Positions 22,172 to 35,181 of a stretch of 64,000 nt of DNA are shown here, one piece after another (within the stretch, counting starts at the first letter, position 1; each line of letters begins with the position of its first letter). The position numbers were made by a program, and so were the translations under genes. The notes beneath the pieces were generated by a model, which did not search any database, was not told the origin of the DNA, and worked only from the letters and a program-made list of their open reading frames with translations. The stretch comes from Rubrivivax benzoatilyticus JA2 = ATCC BAA-35 (GTDB lineage Bacteria > Pseudomonadota > Gammaproteobacteria > Burkholderiales > Burkholderiaceae_C): NCBI RefSeq assembly GCF_000190375.1, contig NZ_AEWG01000141.1, forward strand, positions 16,958 through 80,957. The letters are read 5' to 3'.

Positions 22172-23197
22172 ATGCTCGACGACCGCGCCAAGACGCTGCT
22201 GAAAGCCCTCGTGGAGCGCTACATCGCCGACGGCCAGCCGGTGGGGTCGCGCACGCTGTCGCGCGCCTCCGGGCTGGACCTGTCGCCGGCGACGATCCGC
22301 AACGTGATGGCCGACCTGGAAGAGCTCGGCCTGATCGCCAGCCCGCACACCAGCGCCGGCCGCATCCCGACGGCACGCGGCTACCGGCTGTTCGTCGACA
22401 CGATGCTCACCGCACGCCCGATCGACCTGCAGACCGTCGCCCCGGAGCTGGCCGCCGCGCGCGAGCAGCTGCATCCCGACCAGCCGCAGCGTGTCATCGC
22501 CCAGGCGGCTTCGCTGCTGTCCAACCTGTCGAGCTTCGTCGGCGTCGTCAGCGCGCCGCGCAAGGCCGGGCTGATCCACCACATCGAGTTCCTGCGCCTG
22601 GGCGAGCGCCGCGTGCTGGTGATCCTCGTCGCGCCCGACGGCGACGTTCAGAACCGCGTCATCTTCACCGCCCGCGACTACACCCAGGCCGAGCTGATCG
22701 AGGCCACCAACTTCCTCAACGCCCACTACACCGGGCTGGCGATCGAGGAGGTGCGCGAGCGCCTGAAACACGAGGTCGACGCGCTGCGCGGCGAGATCGC
22801 CCAGCTGATGCAGGCCGCGGTGCAGGCCGGCGAGGAGCTGGCCGGGCGCAGCGAGAACGTCGTCGTCTCCGGCGAGCACAACCTGCTGGGCGTGCAGGAC
22901 CTGGGCCACGACATGGTCGGGCTGCGCCGGCTGTTCGACGTCTTCGAGCAGAAGACCGAGCTGATGCGGCTGCTCGACGTCAGCAGCCGGGCCGAGGGGG
23001 TGCGCATCTACATCGGCGGCGAGAGCCAGGTCGTGCCGTTCGAGGAGCTGTCGGTCGTCACCGCCCCCTACGAGGTGGACGGGCGCATCGTCGGCACGCT
23101 GGGTGTCATCGGCCCGACGCGCATGGCCTACGACCGCATGATCCGCATCGTCGACATCACCGCCCGGCTGGTGGGCAATGCGCTGTCCTCGCGCTGA
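22172..23197 (+). CDS. hrcA: Heat-inducible transcription repressor HrcA
   Basis: This 341-residue repressor binds CIRCE operators of groE/dnaK genes. It has the N-terminal winged helix with [33 protein letters not shown] and [18 protein letters not shown], and the C-terminal GAF-like domain ending with the conserved [17 protein letters not shown]. The ATG at 22172 gives [21 protein letters not shown]. nadK divergent from hrcA is typical of betaproteobacteria. Its usual downstream neighbour hemH is absent here; a hybrid kinase follows. Confidence 0.97.
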   Translation: MLDDRAKTLLKALVERYIADGQPVGSRTLSRASGLDLSPATIRNVMADLEELGLIASPHTSAGRIPTARGYRLFVDTMLTARPIDLQTVAPELAAAREQLHPDQPQRVIAQAASLLSNLSSFVGVVSAPRKAGLIHHIEFLRLGERRVLVILVAPDGDVQNRVIFTARDYTQAELIEATNFLNAHYTGLAIEEVRERLKHEVDALRGEIAQLMQAAVQAGEELAGRSENVVVSGEHNLLGVQDLGHDMVGLRRLFDVFEQKTELMRLLDVSSRAEGVRIYIGGESQVVPFEELSVVTAPYEVDGRIVGTLGVIGPTRMAYDRMIRIVDITARLVGNALSSR

Positions 23198-23434
23198 GCG
23201 CGCGTCACGCAGACGGCCCGCGCGTGAGGGATTGCCGGCCCGGCGTTGAGATTTTTCAGCCCCGTGGGGGGCGGCCGATACACGCTGCAACGTGGTGGCC
23301 GTTATAAACCGCATGGCACCGCGTGCAGCGTAGGCGCGGTCGCCATCCACTCCGGTGCGGACCAGGCGCGACAGACGCCGTCCGCAGGCCAGTCTGGCGG
23401 GGGCGATCACCCGGTCTCCGCCACGGGAGTTCGG

Positions 23435-27121
<3,687 letters not shown>

Positions 27122-27141
27122 AATCGCCGTCTTTTCGCGCG

Positions 27142-27218
27142 GGGCCGTTAGCTCAGTCGGTTAGAGCAGAGGACTCATAATCCTTTGGTCCGGGGTTCGA
27201 GCCCCCGACGGCCTACCA
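27142..27218 (+). tRNA. tRNA with CAT anticodon, probably tRNA-Ile2 (or elongator Met)
   Basis: The 77-base sequence folds as a tRNA with encoded CCA. The acceptor pairs GGGCCGT with ACGGCCT (1-72 is a G-T wobble), the anticodon arm is AGGA-CTCATAA-TCCT, and the T-arm has GGTTCGAGCC. The anticodon is CAT and it lacks initiator features. C4-G69 and C5-G68 and the CTTTGGTCC variable region resemble tRNA-Ile2, which TilS converts to lysidine, more than elongator tRNA-Met, but I cannot exclude Met. Confidence 0.92.
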
Positions 27219-27264
27219 ACACCTGCCGGCTGCAGGGCCGCGGCCTCGGCACAGGGCACAGGTC

Positions 27265-28059
27265 TCACCTCGCCGCCGTCGCGCCGACCGGCACCAGGTA
27301 CAGCTCGCTCGGTTTGTCCAGCAGCCAGCTGCTGAAGACGAAGCTGCAGCGGATCTCCTCGCCCAGCGGCACATCCTTCCCCAGCGTCATGCGCATCAGG
27401 CGGTAGCCCTGCCGTTCACCCCGCCGGATCGGCGCGATCGCCGGCCCGGCCTTGCGCTGCTGGAAGCTGAAGCGCGGCGCGTAGCCTTCGCGTGCGTCGG
27501 GCGGGCGGCACACGACCTCGGTGAGCGGCCCGCCGGTGAACAGGTGCCGGTGGTCGTCCGGGTCGGGATAGAACTCCCACTGCAGGGTTTGGCGCTGCGT
27601 CGCTGCCGGGATCGTCAAGCGCAGCACCCGCGTGTCGTCGATGCGCTCGATGCGCCAGGTGCTGCCCGCCGGCGCCGTCGTCCACGGGAAGGGGCCGAGG
27701 TCCGGCACCTGCGCCAGCGCTCGTGCCAGCACCGCGTTGCGGGCCGCATAGGCCGCGGCCACGCACGCGGTGTCGGCGCCGCAGGCGTTGCGCTCGCGCA
27801 GCCAGCGGCGCTGCGTGCGGCGCAGGCTGCGGTCTTCCTCCCAGCGTTGGGTCAGCGCGCTGTAGGCCGCCGCCATGCGCGCATCCGCCCGGGCCAGGTC
27901 GGGGTCGGCGCAGACCAGGCGCTCGACGGGCGTGCGCGCGCGCTGGCAGTCGAAGCCGGGTTGCGCGTCAGCGCGCGGGCCGGCGTCTTGGGCCCGGGCC
28001 GTCGCCGACAGCAGCAACAGGCCGAAGAGAGCAAGCAGCGAAGAGGGCGTGGAGTTCAT
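27265..28059 (-). CDS. LprI/DUF1311-like secreted protein
   Basis: This 264-residue protein has a signal peptide (MNSTPSSLLALFGLLLLSATARAQ). Residues about 34-95 match the LprI-type (DUF1311) pattern: FDCQRARTPVERLVCADPDLARADARMAAAYSAL, RRWLRERNACGADTACVAAAYAAR, with four spaced cysteines. The C-terminal 140 residues are a beta-rich domain I do not recognise. Some relatives inhibit lysozyme; whether this one does is unknown. The start at complement 28057-28059 follows no clear ribosome site. Confidence 0.75.
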   Translation of the reverse strand: MNSTPSSLLALFGLLLLSATARAQDAGPRADAQPGFDCQRARTPVERLVCADPDLARADARMAAAYSALTQRWEEDRSLRRTQRRWLRERNACGADTACVAAAYAARNAVLARALAQVPDLGPFPWTTAPAGSTWRIERIDDTRVLRLTIPAATQRQTLQWEFYPDPDDHRHLFTGGPLTEVVCRPPDAREGYAPRFSFQQRKAGPAIAPIRRGERQGYRLMRMTLGKDVPLGEEIRCSFVFSSWLLDKPSELYLVPVGATAAR

Positions 28060-28123
28060 CAGGGTGTGGTGTTGCGACTGTTCGAGCTTCTTGCCGAAGC
28101 AGCGGCCAGCCAAGGGGCGCCGG

Positions 28124-29413
28124 TCAGGCCGCTTCTTCGACCGCTTCCACCCCCACCCAGGCCCGGATCTGCGCCAGCTCGTCGGCGTCCAGCACCTTCT
28201 GCTCGCGCTCGCACAGGAACTGCATCTGGTTCACCAGCCGCGAGCCCAGCGTCGGCACGCTGTCCTGGCCCTGGCCGAAGACGTGGCCGTTGAGCTGCAT
28301 GCCGCGCACCAGGAAGCTGACGTCGCGCTGGCGCACGCGCATGCCCGCCGTCTCGTGGCAGCGGCGGCAGACCTCGTGCGCGGTGGCCGCGGCCTCGAAG
28401 CCGCGTTCGGCCAGCAGCTCCGACAGCGTGCGCAACACGAGCTGCAGGTCCTGCGGCGCCAGCATCGGCGCGCCGGTCAGCGAGCACACCTCGCGCACGA
28501 CGGCGAAGGTGGCACCGCGGCCGTGCCAGGGCGACTCCGCGTCCTGCTCGACGGCCGCGGCCTCGACCTCGTGGCGCGCCGGGTCGACGATGCGCCCCCC
28601 CGAACCGCTGATCCACAGCAGCCGCGCCATCCCCAGTGACCGGAAGAAGGCCTTGAACGTGCCGCCGCCGTTCCAGTTCTCCATGATGTCCGGGTGCTCC
28701 TGGCGCAGGCGCGAGGCCAGCATGCCGGCGCTCACCGGCAGCGCCGACTCGTCGACCGTGGCCCAGATGCGGGTGGCGATCAGGCCCAGTTCGTCGCCGG
28801 TGGCGGGGCGCGGCGCCTCGCGCGCCGGCTCGGGCCGCGGCGCGGCGGCGGCGCGTGCTTCGCCCGTGTCGGCCACGGCTTCTGGCGCCGGCTGCGCCAG
28901 CGCCAGCGCGTCGCGCAGGAACACCCGTTCGTCGATCAGCAGGTCGGCCGAGGCCTGGTAGGCCGCCGACGGGAAACCGATCGCCAGCACCGTGGTGCGG
29001 CGGTCGTAGCGGCGCAGCTTGCGCAGCACCGGCGTGAAGTCGGCGTCGGCCGAGAAGACGATGAACTCGTCGCAGCGGGTCTCGTGCTGCAGCAGGTCGA
29101 CGATGTCCAGCACCATGTGGATGTCGGTGCTGGTCTTGCCCTGGCTGGTCACCGGCGGGCAGTCGACGATCTCGAAGCCGGCACGCAGGAAGGCGTGGCG
29201 GTAGGTCTGGTACCAGTTCGGGTTCAGGTAGCAGCGGCGCACCAGCAGCCGGCGGCGCTCGCCGTCCTCGTGCGGCTCGGGCAGTGCCAGAGCGCTGGTC
29301 AGCCAGCCGATCCATTCGGAAGGGTGACGCGCGAAACGTTCGGCGGCGTCGGGCTGCAGCTGGCGCAGCTGCGAAAACACGTTGTCGAAGTCGACGAACA
29401 GGGCGCTCTTCAT
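28124..29413 (-). CDS. NYN (PIN-like) nuclease domain protein with OST-HTH/LOTUS domain
   Basis: This 429-residue protein begins MKSALFVDFDNVFSQL, with acidic residues Asp8, Asp10, Asp97 (TSTDIHMVLDIVD) and Asp122/Asp124 (FSADADFTPVL), the LabA/NYN metal-dependent RNase core. Around residues 205-275 lies an OST-HTH (LOTUS)-like winged helix, ending NWNGGGTFKAFFRSLGMARLLW. A further helical region follows. NYN-LOTUS proteins are thought to cleave or bind RNA; no substrate is known here. It is transcribed alone, away from the carbamate kinase gene. Confidence 0.82.
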   Translation of the reverse strand: MKSALFVDFDNVFSQLRQLQPDAAERFARHPSEWIGWLTSALALPEPHEDGERRRLLVRRCYLNPNWYQTYRHAFLRAGFEIVDCPPVTSQGKTSTDIHMVLDIVDLLQHETRCDEFIVFSADADFTPVLRKLRRYDRRTTVLAIGFPSAAYQASADLLIDERVFLRDALALAQPAPEAVADTGEARAAAAPRPEPAREAPRPATGDELGLIATRIWATVDESALPVSAGMLASRLRQEHPDIMENWNGGGTFKAFFRSLGMARLLWISGSGGRIVDPARHEVEAAAVEQDAESPWHGRGATFAVVREVCSLTGAPMLAPQDLQLVLRTLSELLAERGFEAAATAHEVCRRCHETAGMRVRQRDVSFLVRGMQLNGHVFGQGQDSVPTLGSRLVNQMQFLCEREQKVLDADELAQIRAWVGVEAVEEAA

Positions 29414-29594
29414 GGCGGCGGGGGCTCCCGGATGCGCGGGCGGCCGGCAGGTTAGCCGATCCGCCGCCGCCTGAGGCGCCTCACGGCCCGGGCGGCGGCT
29501 CCTCCCGACCCGGGCCGGCCGCTCGTTTCATCCGACGCGGCGCGGGCCGCGTCAGGGGCCGCCATCTCCGGGGACGGGGCGGCCCGCGCGGTGC

Positions 29595-30638
29595 TCAGGC
29601 CGTCGCCAGCGCCGCGGGGGTGCGCAGCAAACGGCTGCCGGCAACGGCTGCCGCCTCGTCGTCGCCTTCGGTCTCGTGGTCGTGCACGATGTGCGTGCCG
29701 GTCTCGCCCATCAGCGCCGGCACCGCGGTCTCCAGGCTGGTGATGATCACGCGCCGGCCGCCGGTCTCGAGGAAGCGGATCGCCGCCTCGATCTTTGGCC
29801 CCATGCTGCCGGGCGGGAAGTGGCCCTCGGCCAGGTAACGCTTCATCTCGCTCAGCGAGGCGCGTGCCAGGTCGCGCTGCTGGGGCTGGCCGAAGTGGAC
29901 GGCGACACGCGGCACGGCGGTCAGGATCATCATGTCGCGGATGCCCAGCACGTTGGCCATCACCGCCGCCGTCAGGTCCTTGTCGATGACGGCCTCGACG
30001 CCGCGGCGGCGGCCGGCCTCGTCGCGCAGCACCGGGATGCCGCCGCCGCCGCCGGCGATGACGACGGTGCGGCCGCACATCAGCGCCTCGACCAGCGAGA
30101 CGTCGCAGATGTGCTTGGGCTTGGGCGAGGGCACGACGTAGCGCCAGCCGCGGCCCGAGTCCTCGCGCACCGTCACGCCCAGCTCGGCGGCCAGTGCCTT
30201 GGCCTGGGCTTCGCTGAAGAAGGGGCCGACCGGCTTGGTCGGGTTGGCGAAGGCCGGGTCGTGGCGGTCGACCTCGACCTGCGTCACCAGCCCGACGACG
30301 TGGCGCGGGTTGCCGGCTTCGCGCAGCGCGTTCTCGAAGGCCTGCGCCAGGATGTAGGCCAGCGCGCCCTGGGTCTGCGCCACCAGGATGTCCAGCGACT
30401 GCGGCGCCACGCGGTCCTGCGCCGCGGCGTTGGCCAGCAGCAGCTTGCCGACCTGCGGGCCGTTGCCGTGCACGACGACGAGCTGGTTGTCGAGTTCGAG
30501 CAGCGGCAGCATCGCTCGGGCCGTGGCCGCGGCGATCGCCTTCTGCTCCTCGGGCGTGCCGCGGCCCTCGGCCGGGTCGAGGGCGTTGCCGCCCACCGCG
30601 ACGATCAGGCGGCGCGGAACGGAGAACGGTTGGGTCAT
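29595..30638 (-). CDS. arcC: Carbamate kinase of the oxamate/allantoin type
   Basis: This 347-residue enzyme reversibly makes ATP from ADP and carbamoyl phosphate. It has LIVAVGGNALDPAEGRGTPEEQ, VVHGNGPQVGKLL, GRTVVIAGGGGGIPV, VIDKDLTAAVMA and the ending FPPGSMGPKIEAAIRFLE. The C-terminal 40 residues extend beyond typical carbamate kinases. The start at complement 30636-30638 has GGAG nine bases upstream. It diverges from the MFS/fdrA operon, and with FdrA-YlbE-YlbF matches the E. coli allFGH/allK set, where carbamoyl phosphate from oxamate is used to make ATP. Confidence 0.93.
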   Translation of the reverse strand: MTQPFSVPRRLIVAVGGNALDPAEGRGTPEEQKAIAAATARAMLPLLELDNQLVVVHGNGPQVGKLLLANAAAQDRVAPQSLDILVAQTQGALAYILAQAFENALREAGNPRHVVGLVTQVEVDRHDPAFANPTKPVGPFFSEAQAKALAAELGVTVREDSGRGWRYVVPSPKPKHICDVSLVEALMCGRTVVIAGGGGGIPVLRDEAGRRRGVEAVIDKDLTAAVMANVLGIRDMMILTAVPRVAVHFGQPQQRDLARASLSEMKRYLAEGHFPPGSMGPKIEAAIRFLETGGRRVIITSLETAVPALMGETGTHIVHDHETEGDDEAAAVAGSRLLRTPAALATA

Positions 30639-30912
30639 CGCATGTGCTCCTGCAGAACGGTCAGTCTTTGCAAAAGCCATTGTCGAAACGCCGATCCCCA
30701 CGTTCGTTCGAATCGGTCTCACAGTGCAATGCCGATCTTTCGAATCGCCACGAGGCCCTGAAACCGGCTCTTCCGGGTTTCGAACGGTCGCGATTGCATT
30801 GTTGAGAGCTGTTTGAAAGTCGCGGAAAACGATGCCTGGCACCTGCCCTCGGCGGGGTGTCGTGATGACACTGGCTGCGTCGTCAACTGAACGCAGCACA
30901 GAGGTAGAAGCA
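30639..30912. promoter_or_regulatory. Divergent control region of arcC and the MFS-fdrA operon
   Basis: This 274-base region is AT-richer than its surroundings and must carry both promoters. It contains three TTCGAA palindromes at 30707-30712, 30739-30744 and 30779-30784, each followed by a similar C/G-rich tail (TTCGAATCG twice, TTCGAACGG once), spaced 32 and 40 bases. A ribosome site GAGG stands before the MFS start. The AllS-like regulator encoded downstream is a reasonable candidate to bind here, but this is inference. Confidence 0.5.
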
Positions 30913-32169
30913 ATGTCATCGATCACGACACCGGACCGCGGCCAGGAGGCCGCGACCGAGCGCAGGGCCGGGATACCCGGCTGGTGGATCACCGTGGCCG
31001 TGTTCTGGCTCGGCTGGATCTTCATGTACGCCGACCGCACGATCCTCAACCCGGTGATGAAGGACATCCAGACCGAGTTCGGCCTCAGCGCCACGCAGCT
31101 CGGCATCATCAGCAGCGCCTTCTTCCTGTCGTACGCGCTGCTGCAGGTGCCGGCCGGCGTGCTCGGCGACCGCATCGGCCGCAAGAAGGTGCTGGTGCCC
31201 GGCTTCCTGCTCTTCGGGCTGTTCACCGCGGTCAGCGGCATGGCCAGGAGCTTCGCCACCTTCATCGCCGCGCGGGTGGTCACCGGCGCCGGCCAGGGCA
31301 CCTATTACGGGCCGCAGTACGGCATCGCCGCCGAGCAGATCCCGGCGCGCAACCGCTCGCTGGGCAGCGCGCTGATCAACTCCGGCATGGCCTTCGGCAT
31401 CGCGCTCGGGCTGATGGTCTCGTCCTGGGTCGCGCACTCGCTGGGCTACGGCTGGCGCGCGCCGTTCTTCGTGATGGCCGTGCCGACGGTGGTGATGGCG
31501 CTGCTGATCTGGTGGCTGATCAAGGAGAACCCGCGGCCGCTCGGCGCCCAGGCGCAGGCGCAGTCGAACAAGGCGTCGTTCGTCGCGCTGCTGAAGAACC
31601 GCAACCTGCTGGTCACCTACGTGATGGTGTTCTGCTCGCTGTTCGGCTTCTTCATGATCCTCACCTGGCTGCCGTACTACCTGCAGACCGAGCGCGGCAT
31701 CCCGGTCAAGGAGATCGGCAACATCAGCTCGCTGGTGGCCTGGGTGTCGATCCCCGGCGGCCTGCTGTTCGCCCAGGTCTCCGACAAGCTCGGCAAGCGC
31801 AAGCCGCTGGTCTTCGTGCTGGTGCCGATCGCCGCGGCCAGCCTGATCAGCATCGCCTGGCTGCAGGACGTGAACCAGGTCATCGCCGCGATCTGCGTCT
31901 ACGGCTTCTTCGGCAAGCTGGCGCTGGACCCGGTGCTGATCGCCACGGTGGCCGACAACACGCCCAAGGAGAGCTACGGCACGGCCTTCGGCATCTTCAA
32001 TTTCGTCGGCATGAGCTCGTCGATCCTGGCGCCGACGATCGCCGGCTTCGTGTCCGACGCCACCGGCAGCCTGGCCACCAACTTCTACATTTCGGCCGCC
32101 GTGCTCGCGGTCGGGATGATCGGCATGGGCTTCCTGCGCGAAACCCCGAAACAGGCCGCGACGGCGTGA
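30913..32169 (+). CDS. MFS transporter (anion:cation symporter type), copy 1
   Basis: This 418-residue protein has about twelve hydrophobic segments and the MFS loop motif GDRIGRKKVLVPGF between TM2 and TM3, repeated as SDKLGKRKPLV in the second half. It belongs to the ACS-like branch that moves organic anions such as hexuronates. Next to FdrA/YlbE/YlbF and carbamate kinase, its likely substrate is oxamate or a related carbamoyl compound (inference). ATG 30913 has GAGGTAGAAG upstream. It is closely similar to the next gene. Confidence 0.9.
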   Translation: MSSITTPDRGQEAATERRAGIPGWWITVAVFWLGWIFMYADRTILNPVMKDIQTEFGLSATQLGIISSAFFLSYALLQVPAGVLGDRIGRKKVLVPGFLLFGLFTAVSGMARSFATFIAARVVTGAGQGTYYGPQYGIAAEQIPARNRSLGSALINSGMAFGIALGLMVSSWVAHSLGYGWRAPFFVMAVPTVVMALLIWWLIKENPRPLGAQAQAQSNKASFVALLKNRNLLVTYVMVFCSLFGFFMILTWLPYYLQTERGIPVKEIGNISSLVAWVSIPGGLLFAQVSDKLGKRKPLVFVLVPIAAASLISIAWLQDVNQVIAAICVYGFFGKLALDPVLIATVADNTPKESYGTAFGIFNFVGMSSSILAPTIAGFVSDATGSLATNFYISAAVLAVGMIGMGFLRETPKQAATA

Positions 32170-32239
32170 CCGGCTTGCTCCGTGCGGGCCGCCGGCCACG
32201 GCCGCCCCGGACGGAGCCCCACGCGACGGAGTTCCCCGA

Positions 32240-33484
32240 ATGACTGCCCCGATCTGTCCCAAGCCGCTGCCGACCCGCGCGATCGACCGTCGCGTCGGCA
32301 TCCCGGGCTGGTGGATCACCGTGTTCCTGTTCTGGCTCGGCTGGATCTTCATGTACGCCGACCGCACCGTGCTGAACCCGGTGATGAAGGACATCCAGAC
32401 CGAGTTCGGCCTCAGCGCGACGCAGCTCGGCCTGGTCAGCAGCTCGTTCTTCCTGTCGTACGCGGTGCTGCAGATCCCGGCCGGCGTGCTCGGCGACCGC
32501 ATCGGCCGCAAGAAAGTGCTGGTGCCCGGCTTCGTGCTGTTCGGCGTGCTGACGGCGGTGACCGGCGTCGTGCGCTCGTACTGGGAGCTGCTGCTGGCGC
32601 GCATCGGCACCGGCGCCGCCGAAGGCACCTACTACGGCCCGCAGTTCGGCATCAGCGCGGAGCAGATCCCGGCCGCGCACCGCTCGCTGGGCATGGCGCT
32701 GATCAACTCGGGCATGGCCTTCGGCATCGCGCTCGGGCTGATGGCCTCGAGCTGGGTGGCGCACACGCTGGAGCTGGGCTGGCGCACGCCGTTCTATTTC
32801 ATGGCCGTGCCGACGGTGGTCACCGGGCTGCTGATCGCCTGGCTGATCAAGGAGAACCCGCGCCGCCCCGGCGCGCTGGCCGAGGCGCACACGCGCTCGT
32901 TCACCTCGCTGCTGAGGAACCGCAACCTGCTGGTCACCTACGTGATGGTGTTCTGCTCGCTGTTCGGCTTCTTCATGATCCTCACCTGGCTGCCGTACTA
33001 CCTGCAGACCGAACGCGGCATCCCGGTCAAGGAGATCGGCAACGTCAGCTCGCTGGTGGCCTGGGTGTCGATCCCCGGCGGCCTGCTGTTCGCGCGCATC
33101 TCCGACAAGCTGGGCCGGCGCAAGCCGCTGGTCTTCGTGCTGGTGCCGATCGCCGTCGCCAGCCTGATCAGCATCGCCTGGCTGCAGGACGTGAACCAGG
33201 TGATCGTCGCGATCTGCGTCTACGGCTTCTTCGGCAAGCTGGCGCTGGACCCGGTGCTGATCGCCACCGTCGCCGACAACGCCCCCGAGGCGCGCTACGG
33301 CACGGCCTATGGCATCTACAACTTCGTCGGCATGTGCTCGTCGATCGTCGCGCCGACGATCGCCGGCTTCGTCTCCGACGCCACCGGCAGCCTGGCCGCC
33401 AACTTCTACATCTCCGCCGCCGTGCTGGCCTTCGGCATGGCGTGCATGGCCCTGCTGCGCGAGCGCCCCGGCGCCCGCGCCTGA
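32240..33484 (+). CDS. MFS transporter (anion:cation symporter type), copy 2
   Basis: This 414-residue transporter is a paralogue of the preceding gene. Long stretches are identical in protein and nearly identical in DNA, for example NRNLLVTYVMVFCSLFGFFM and the segment from WLPYYLQTERGIPVKEIGN to VADN. The N-terminal 20 and C-terminal 15 residues differ. Both copies look intact, with the GDRIGRKKVLVPGF motif. A tandem duplication, possibly with gene conversion, explains this; the two may differ in affinity or substrate. Confidence 0.9.
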   Translation: MTAPICPKPLPTRAIDRRVGIPGWWITVFLFWLGWIFMYADRTVLNPVMKDIQTEFGLSATQLGLVSSSFFLSYAVLQIPAGVLGDRIGRKKVLVPGFVLFGVLTAVTGVVRSYWELLLARIGTGAAEGTYYGPQFGISAEQIPAAHRSLGMALINSGMAFGIALGLMASSWVAHTLELGWRTPFYFMAVPTVVTGLLIAWLIKENPRRPGALAEAHTRSFTSLLRNRNLLVTYVMVFCSLFGFFMILTWLPYYLQTERGIPVKEIGNVSSLVAWVSIPGGLLFARISDKLGRRKPLVFVLVPIAVASLISIAWLQDVNQVIVAICVYGFFGKLALDPVLIATVADNAPEARYGTAYGIYNFVGMCSSIVAPTIAGFVSDATGSLAANFYISAAVLAFGMACMALLRERPGARA

Positions 33485-33508
33485 ACCCGATCCACGAAAG
33501 GATTCCCC

Positions 33509-35164
33509 ATGTTGCACTGCTTCATCCTGAAAGGCAGTTTCCAGGACTCCGTCACCTTGATGGTGCTGTCGCGCGACCTGTCGGCGCTGCCCGGCGTCGT
33601 CAAGGCCTCGGTGATGATGGGCACACCCGCCAACAAGGACGTGTTCCGCGAGACCGGCCTGTGGCACGACACGCTGGACGAGGCCACGCCCAGCGACGTC
33701 TGCGTCATCGTCGACTGCGAGGACGCGGCGCGTGCCGCCGCCGTGCTCGAAGAGCTGAAGACGCGGCTGGCCGACGTCGCCAGGAGCCGGCGCGCCTCGG
33801 GCTACCCGGTGGCGCGCAGCTGGCGCCGCGCCCGCCAGCTGGTGCCCGACGCCAAGGTCGCGCTGATCTCGGTGGCCGGCCACTACGCCGCCGACGTCGC
33901 GCGACAGGCGCTGGACGACGGCTGCCACGTGATGATGTTCTCCGACAACGTGTCGGTCGAAGCCGAGGTCGAGCTCAAGCTTGCGGCGCGCCGCCGCGGC
34001 CTGATCGTCATGGGCCCGGACTGCGGCACCTCGGTCATCGGCGGCGTGCCGCTGGCCTTCGCCAACCGCATGCCCAAGGGGCCGATCGCGGTGATCGGCG
34101 CCTCGGGCACCGGCATCCAGGAGATCTGCTCGCAGATCGCCGCGCGCGGTGCCGGCATCACGCACGCCATCGGCCTCGGCGGCCGCGATCTGTCGGCGGC
34201 GGTCGGCGGCATCAGCGCGCTGACGGCGATCGACTTCGTCGCTGCCGACGCCGCCAGTCGCGTCGTCGTCTTCGTCTCCAAGCCGCCGGCGCCGGAGGTC
34301 AAGGCGCGCGTGCTGGCGGCGCTGAAGCTGATGCAGCGGCCGGTGGTCGCGCTCTTCCTCGGCGACCGCCAGGCCGTGCGCCGCGACGGCAACGTGCACT
34401 TCGCACAGACGCTGGACGGCGCCGCGGCGCTGGCGGTGGACCTGGCCAACGTCGACTCGCAGGCCTCGCACCAGCCTTCGGCCAGCGGCCTGGGCATCTG
34501 CGGCCTGTACACCGGCGGCACGCTGGCCGCCGAGGCGGCGCAGCTGCTGGCCGACGCGCTGGGGCTGCACGCCGACGAGACGCACGCCGAGGGCTACATG
34601 CTGCGCAGCGGCGGCCACCGCGTCATCGACCTCGGCGACGACCTCTACACCCGCGGCCGGCCGCACCCGATGATCGATCCGACGCTGCGCAACGAGATGA
34701 TCCGCGCGCTGGCCGACGAGCCGACCTACGGCGTGCTGCTGCTCGACGTCGTGCTCGGCTACGGCGCCAACGCCGACCCGGCCGGCGTCACCGCGCGTGC
34801 CGTCGCCGAGATGCGCGCCGGGCGTGGCGGCGCGCCGATCACGGTCATCGCCACGCTGACCGGCACCGACCAGGACCCGCAGGACCGCGCCAGCCAGGCC
34901 GCCAAGCTGGAGGAAGCCGGCATCGTGATCGCCGAGAGCACGCGCACCGCGGTCGAGCTGGCGCTGCGCCTGGTGCAGCCGCCGGTGGCCGGCATCGGCG
35001 CGCCGCCGCCGCTGCTGGCCGCACCGCCGGCGATCGTGAACATCGGCCTGCGCGGCTTCGCCGACGAACTGCAGGCCGGCGGCACGAACGTCGTCCATTA
35101 CCTCTGGGAACCGATCGCGGGCGGCAATCAACGCCTGCAGCGGCTGGTCGCCGCACTGCAATGA
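33509..35164 (+). CDS. fdrA: FdrA/AllF-like subunit of oxamate carbamoyltransferase
   Basis: This 551-residue protein resembles FdrA of E. coli, a protein with an acyl-CoA synthetase-like (CoA-binding plus ligase) fold: an N-terminal domain MLHCFILKGSFQDSVTLMVLSRDL, then a Rossmann region with GPDCGTSVIGGVPLAFANRM and GASGTGIQEICSQI, and a C-terminal domain with GLYTGGTLAAEAAQLL and HPMIDPTLRNEMI. In E. coli fdrA-ylbE-ylbF (allFGH) together encode oxamate carbamoyltransferase, which splits oxalurate to oxamate and carbamoyl phosphate. Its last bases contain an ATGA overlap with a possible ylbE start. Confidence 0.9.
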   Translation: MLHCFILKGSFQDSVTLMVLSRDLSALPGVVKASVMMGTPANKDVFRETGLWHDTLDEATPSDVCVIVDCEDAARAAAVLEELKTRLADVARSRRASGYPVARSWRRARQLVPDAKVALISVAGHYAADVARQALDDGCHVMMFSDNVSVEAEVELKLAARRRGLIVMGPDCGTSVIGGVPLAFANRMPKGPIAVIGASGTGIQEICSQIAARGAGITHAIGLGGRDLSAAVGGISALTAIDFVAADAASRVVVFVSKPPAPEVKARVLAALKLMQRPVVALFLGDRQAVRRDGNVHFAQTLDGAAALAVDLANVDSQASHQPSASGLGICGLYTGGTLAAEAAQLLADALGLHADETHAEGYMLRSGGHRVIDLGDDLYTRGRPHPMIDPTLRNEMIRALADEPTYGVLLLDVVLGYGANADPAGVTARAVAEMRAGRGGAPITVIATLTGTDQDPQDRASQAAKLEEAGIVIAESTRTAVELALRLVQPPVAGIGAPPPLLAAPPAIVNIGLRGFADELQAGGTNVVHYLWEPIAGGNQRLQRLVAALQ

Positions 35165-35181
35165 CGAAACGGAGCGATTCC

